64,000 nt of DNA from contig NZ_DS264586.1 in NCBI RefSeq assembly GCF_000154225.1, forward strand, positions 30,527-94,526, read 5' to 3'. Positions 63,701 through 64,000 of the stretch are shown piece by piece. The translations under genes were made by a program, and so were the position numbers. The DNA comes from Schaalia dentiphila ATCC 17982. GTDB taxonomy: Bacteria > Actinomycetota > Actinomycetes > Actinomycetales > Actinomycetaceae. Each line of letters opens with the position of its first letter. Within the stretch, counting starts at the first letter, position 1. The notes below the pieces were generated by a model that was given only the letters and a program-made list of their open reading frames with translations, searched no databases and was not told where the DNA came from.

Positions 63701-64000
63701 CGCGCGGTCCTTCAGCGAGGGCGCCAGGTAGGCCTTCACGGGGGCGGTCTCGCCCACCTTGAGCGTCACCTGGGTGTCCGCGAGCTCGATGCCCGCGTCC
63801 TCAGAGATCGTGCGCACGCGGATCCGAGCGCTGGCCGACAGGGTCGGCTGGGACGCGTCGGTCGCGGTGATCGTCGCCTCGCCGGCGGCCAGGGTGCGGA
63901 CCTCGCCGTTTTCGTTCACGGTGGCCACGGCCTCGTTCGAGGACGTCCATACGAGGTCGGTGACATTCGCGTTCGCCGGCTCGTACGAGGGGCTCAGCGC
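60767..64000 (-). CDS. BspA-type LRR protein with Big2-like domains and cell-wall-binding repeats (5' end outside window)
   Basis: The frame stays open to the window edge (the last 24 codons read on from ALSPSYEPANANVTDLVWTS), so at least 1077 residues are visible and the N-terminus is missing. Order seen: a Big2-like segment (WTSSNEAVATVNENG, LAAGEATITATDAS), a second Big-like domain, LRR_5 repeats (VTSIGERAFASSTVEHVTVP, LTTIADRAFANASLEAIELP, VTAVGEQAFSESTALTSFHI), a beta-rich linker domain, a Pro/Thr/Glu stalk (PTPAPEPTPAPEP) and about ten cell-wall-binding repeats. The stalk and several repeats are almost identical in DNA to those of the subtilase 7 kb away. Probably a surface adhesin, by family resemblance. 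Confidence 0.9.
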   Translation of the reverse strand, partial: ALSPSYEPANANVTDLVWTSSNEAVATVNENGEVRTLAAGEATITATDASQPTLSASARIRVRTISEDAGIELADTQVTLKVGETAPVKAYLAPSLKDRAVTWSVEPADLATVAADTDTRKATLTAGDHAGPGTLTATVTTEAGAAKTASIPVTVRAADADDFEINEDGVLVKYKGSATEVTLPDTVTSIGERAFASSTVEHVTVPASVRSIGLEAFIYSSLKKITFIDDEAHPAQLTTIADRAFANASLEAIELPRSVVTMGAEVFDYNSALTTIKLGPNVAADSVTSGYAENASLTSVEVDPANPNYESVDGVLYSKDHSRLILYPAAKNTGGTYTVLDGVATIAPKAFQKAGITSVTLPDSLRTIKDEAFRLSALTAVTLPEKFETVGTCAFCSADKLATIDLGGTISLGGSAFESTSAKNGVNFRPELGRLTTIGDFAFSRTAQSSVTLPDSVTAVGEQAFSESTALTSFHIGAGVTSFAETALYNDRKIATLTVSADNPVYSAEHNVLYRKANDGLHLMLSPAANTLTDYTVRAGTVEIGATAFANNKMLTRVVLPDGLKVIGDDAFAGTTALTELVIPESVERSSGVTGNSLELVEYGSKVTSIRMEGSWVPMPRRIVVRGGVDGSFVYDGRPTNGRRQCAYFGEGMTRVSFGVDVPRVLVLPSTLTRLYLEPELSDEKKDDTHVYVAAAEGSQAWNVAKDALEAAGIDPSHLHTYTGASMTLAGTNIAEAGGSYTYTGEVGASVDVTAEVAGGIAGTQQVRAVQIGADGTETLVRDWTTVTDSGDRAAVSSVTFPWTPSAADVSLRVQVRDASYLTSTLMIKLPGTPDPTPAPEPTPAPEPTPAPSPDPTPAPEPTPAPAPQDGQWVSDSVGWWYRYADGTYPAGRTVQIGNSIYRFGADGYMRTGWASEDGAWYFHNPSGAQASGWVKDGSSWYYLNPTTGQMVTGWILDGLTWYYLTPGSGAMATGWVKDGSSWYYMAPSGALTTGWLRQGSSWYYLSTDSGAMVTGWLQRGSSWYYLHPAGGAMATGWLQLDGAWYYFDPSSGVMATGSQRIGWRSYRFADSGQLMN

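Overview
The window is chromosomal DNA from a high-GC Gram-positive bacterium. Actinobacterial hallmarks include UvrD2, the clpS-DUF2017-murI block beside pncB, rph-rdgB, UPF0182 next to a PPA1309-type protein and a Lon-like PDZ protease, DUF3039, and several probable leaderless starts. BspA-type leucine-rich-repeat proteins carrying C-terminal WYYL-type cell-wall-binding repeats suggest an oral or mucosal Actinomycetaceae species (Schaalia/Actinomyces, for example the odontolytica group). The genus is inferred from gene content, not from a marker search.

Layout. 1-7.3 kb is an accessory, defence-flavoured segment of visibly lower GC at its left end: an OLD-type ATPase/TOPRIM nuclease, an ISL3-family element with a frameshifted transposase joined to an XRE regulator remnant, a small DUF2188 protein, and type I hsdS and hsdM with no hsdR in the window. 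7.4-16 kb holds membrane and lipoprotein genes, a LysP-like amino-acid permease, an MgtC-like protein, a repeat-rich Gln/Pro membrane protein, initiator tRNA-Met and two paralogous small membrane proteins. 16-36 kb is a conserved actinobacterial core with UPF0182, PPA1309-like, Lon-like protease, DUF2342 metalloprotease, a ThiF-like protein, uvrD2, nudC, rph, rdgB, a LysR regulator, an MBL hydrolase, murI, DUF2017, clpS, pncB, a helicase and DUF3039.

36-47.4 kb is a divergent catabolic locus. Leftward run a ROK regulator, an M81 (MlrC-like) metallopeptidase, a ROK sugar kinase, CutC and NagB, mostly with 4-bp overlaps. Rightward runs a complete family-5 peptide-type ABC importer (binding lipoprotein, two permeases, a fused double ATPase). 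Together they suggest uptake, peptide or amide cleavage, phosphorylation and deamination of an amino-sugar-containing compound such as a muropeptide or glycopeptide; the substrate is inferred.

47.4-53 kb contains hupB, a 46-codon ORF next to a LacI-type operator palindrome, a LacI regulator, and an NCS2 xanthine/urate-type permease fused to an OHCU-decarboxylase-like domain that appears to have lost its catalytic His. 53-64 kb is a surface-protein cluster: a subtilase and two BspA-like LRR proteins (the last running off the right edge), all ending in cell-wall-binding repeats.

The strongest candidate for something undescribed is a pair of ~200-nt intergenic elements (about 52846-53050 and 57257-57461) beside the subtilase gene. 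They share long identical blocks, two hairpins with compensatory base-pair changes and a terminator-like end, which looks like a duplicated structured RNA. Other unusual signals are a family of intergenic palindromes sharing one GCCCCGGCCTCGT-type stem, a CTGGATAGG array at 52.6 kb, and a 12-bp slippage-type repeat in hsdS.
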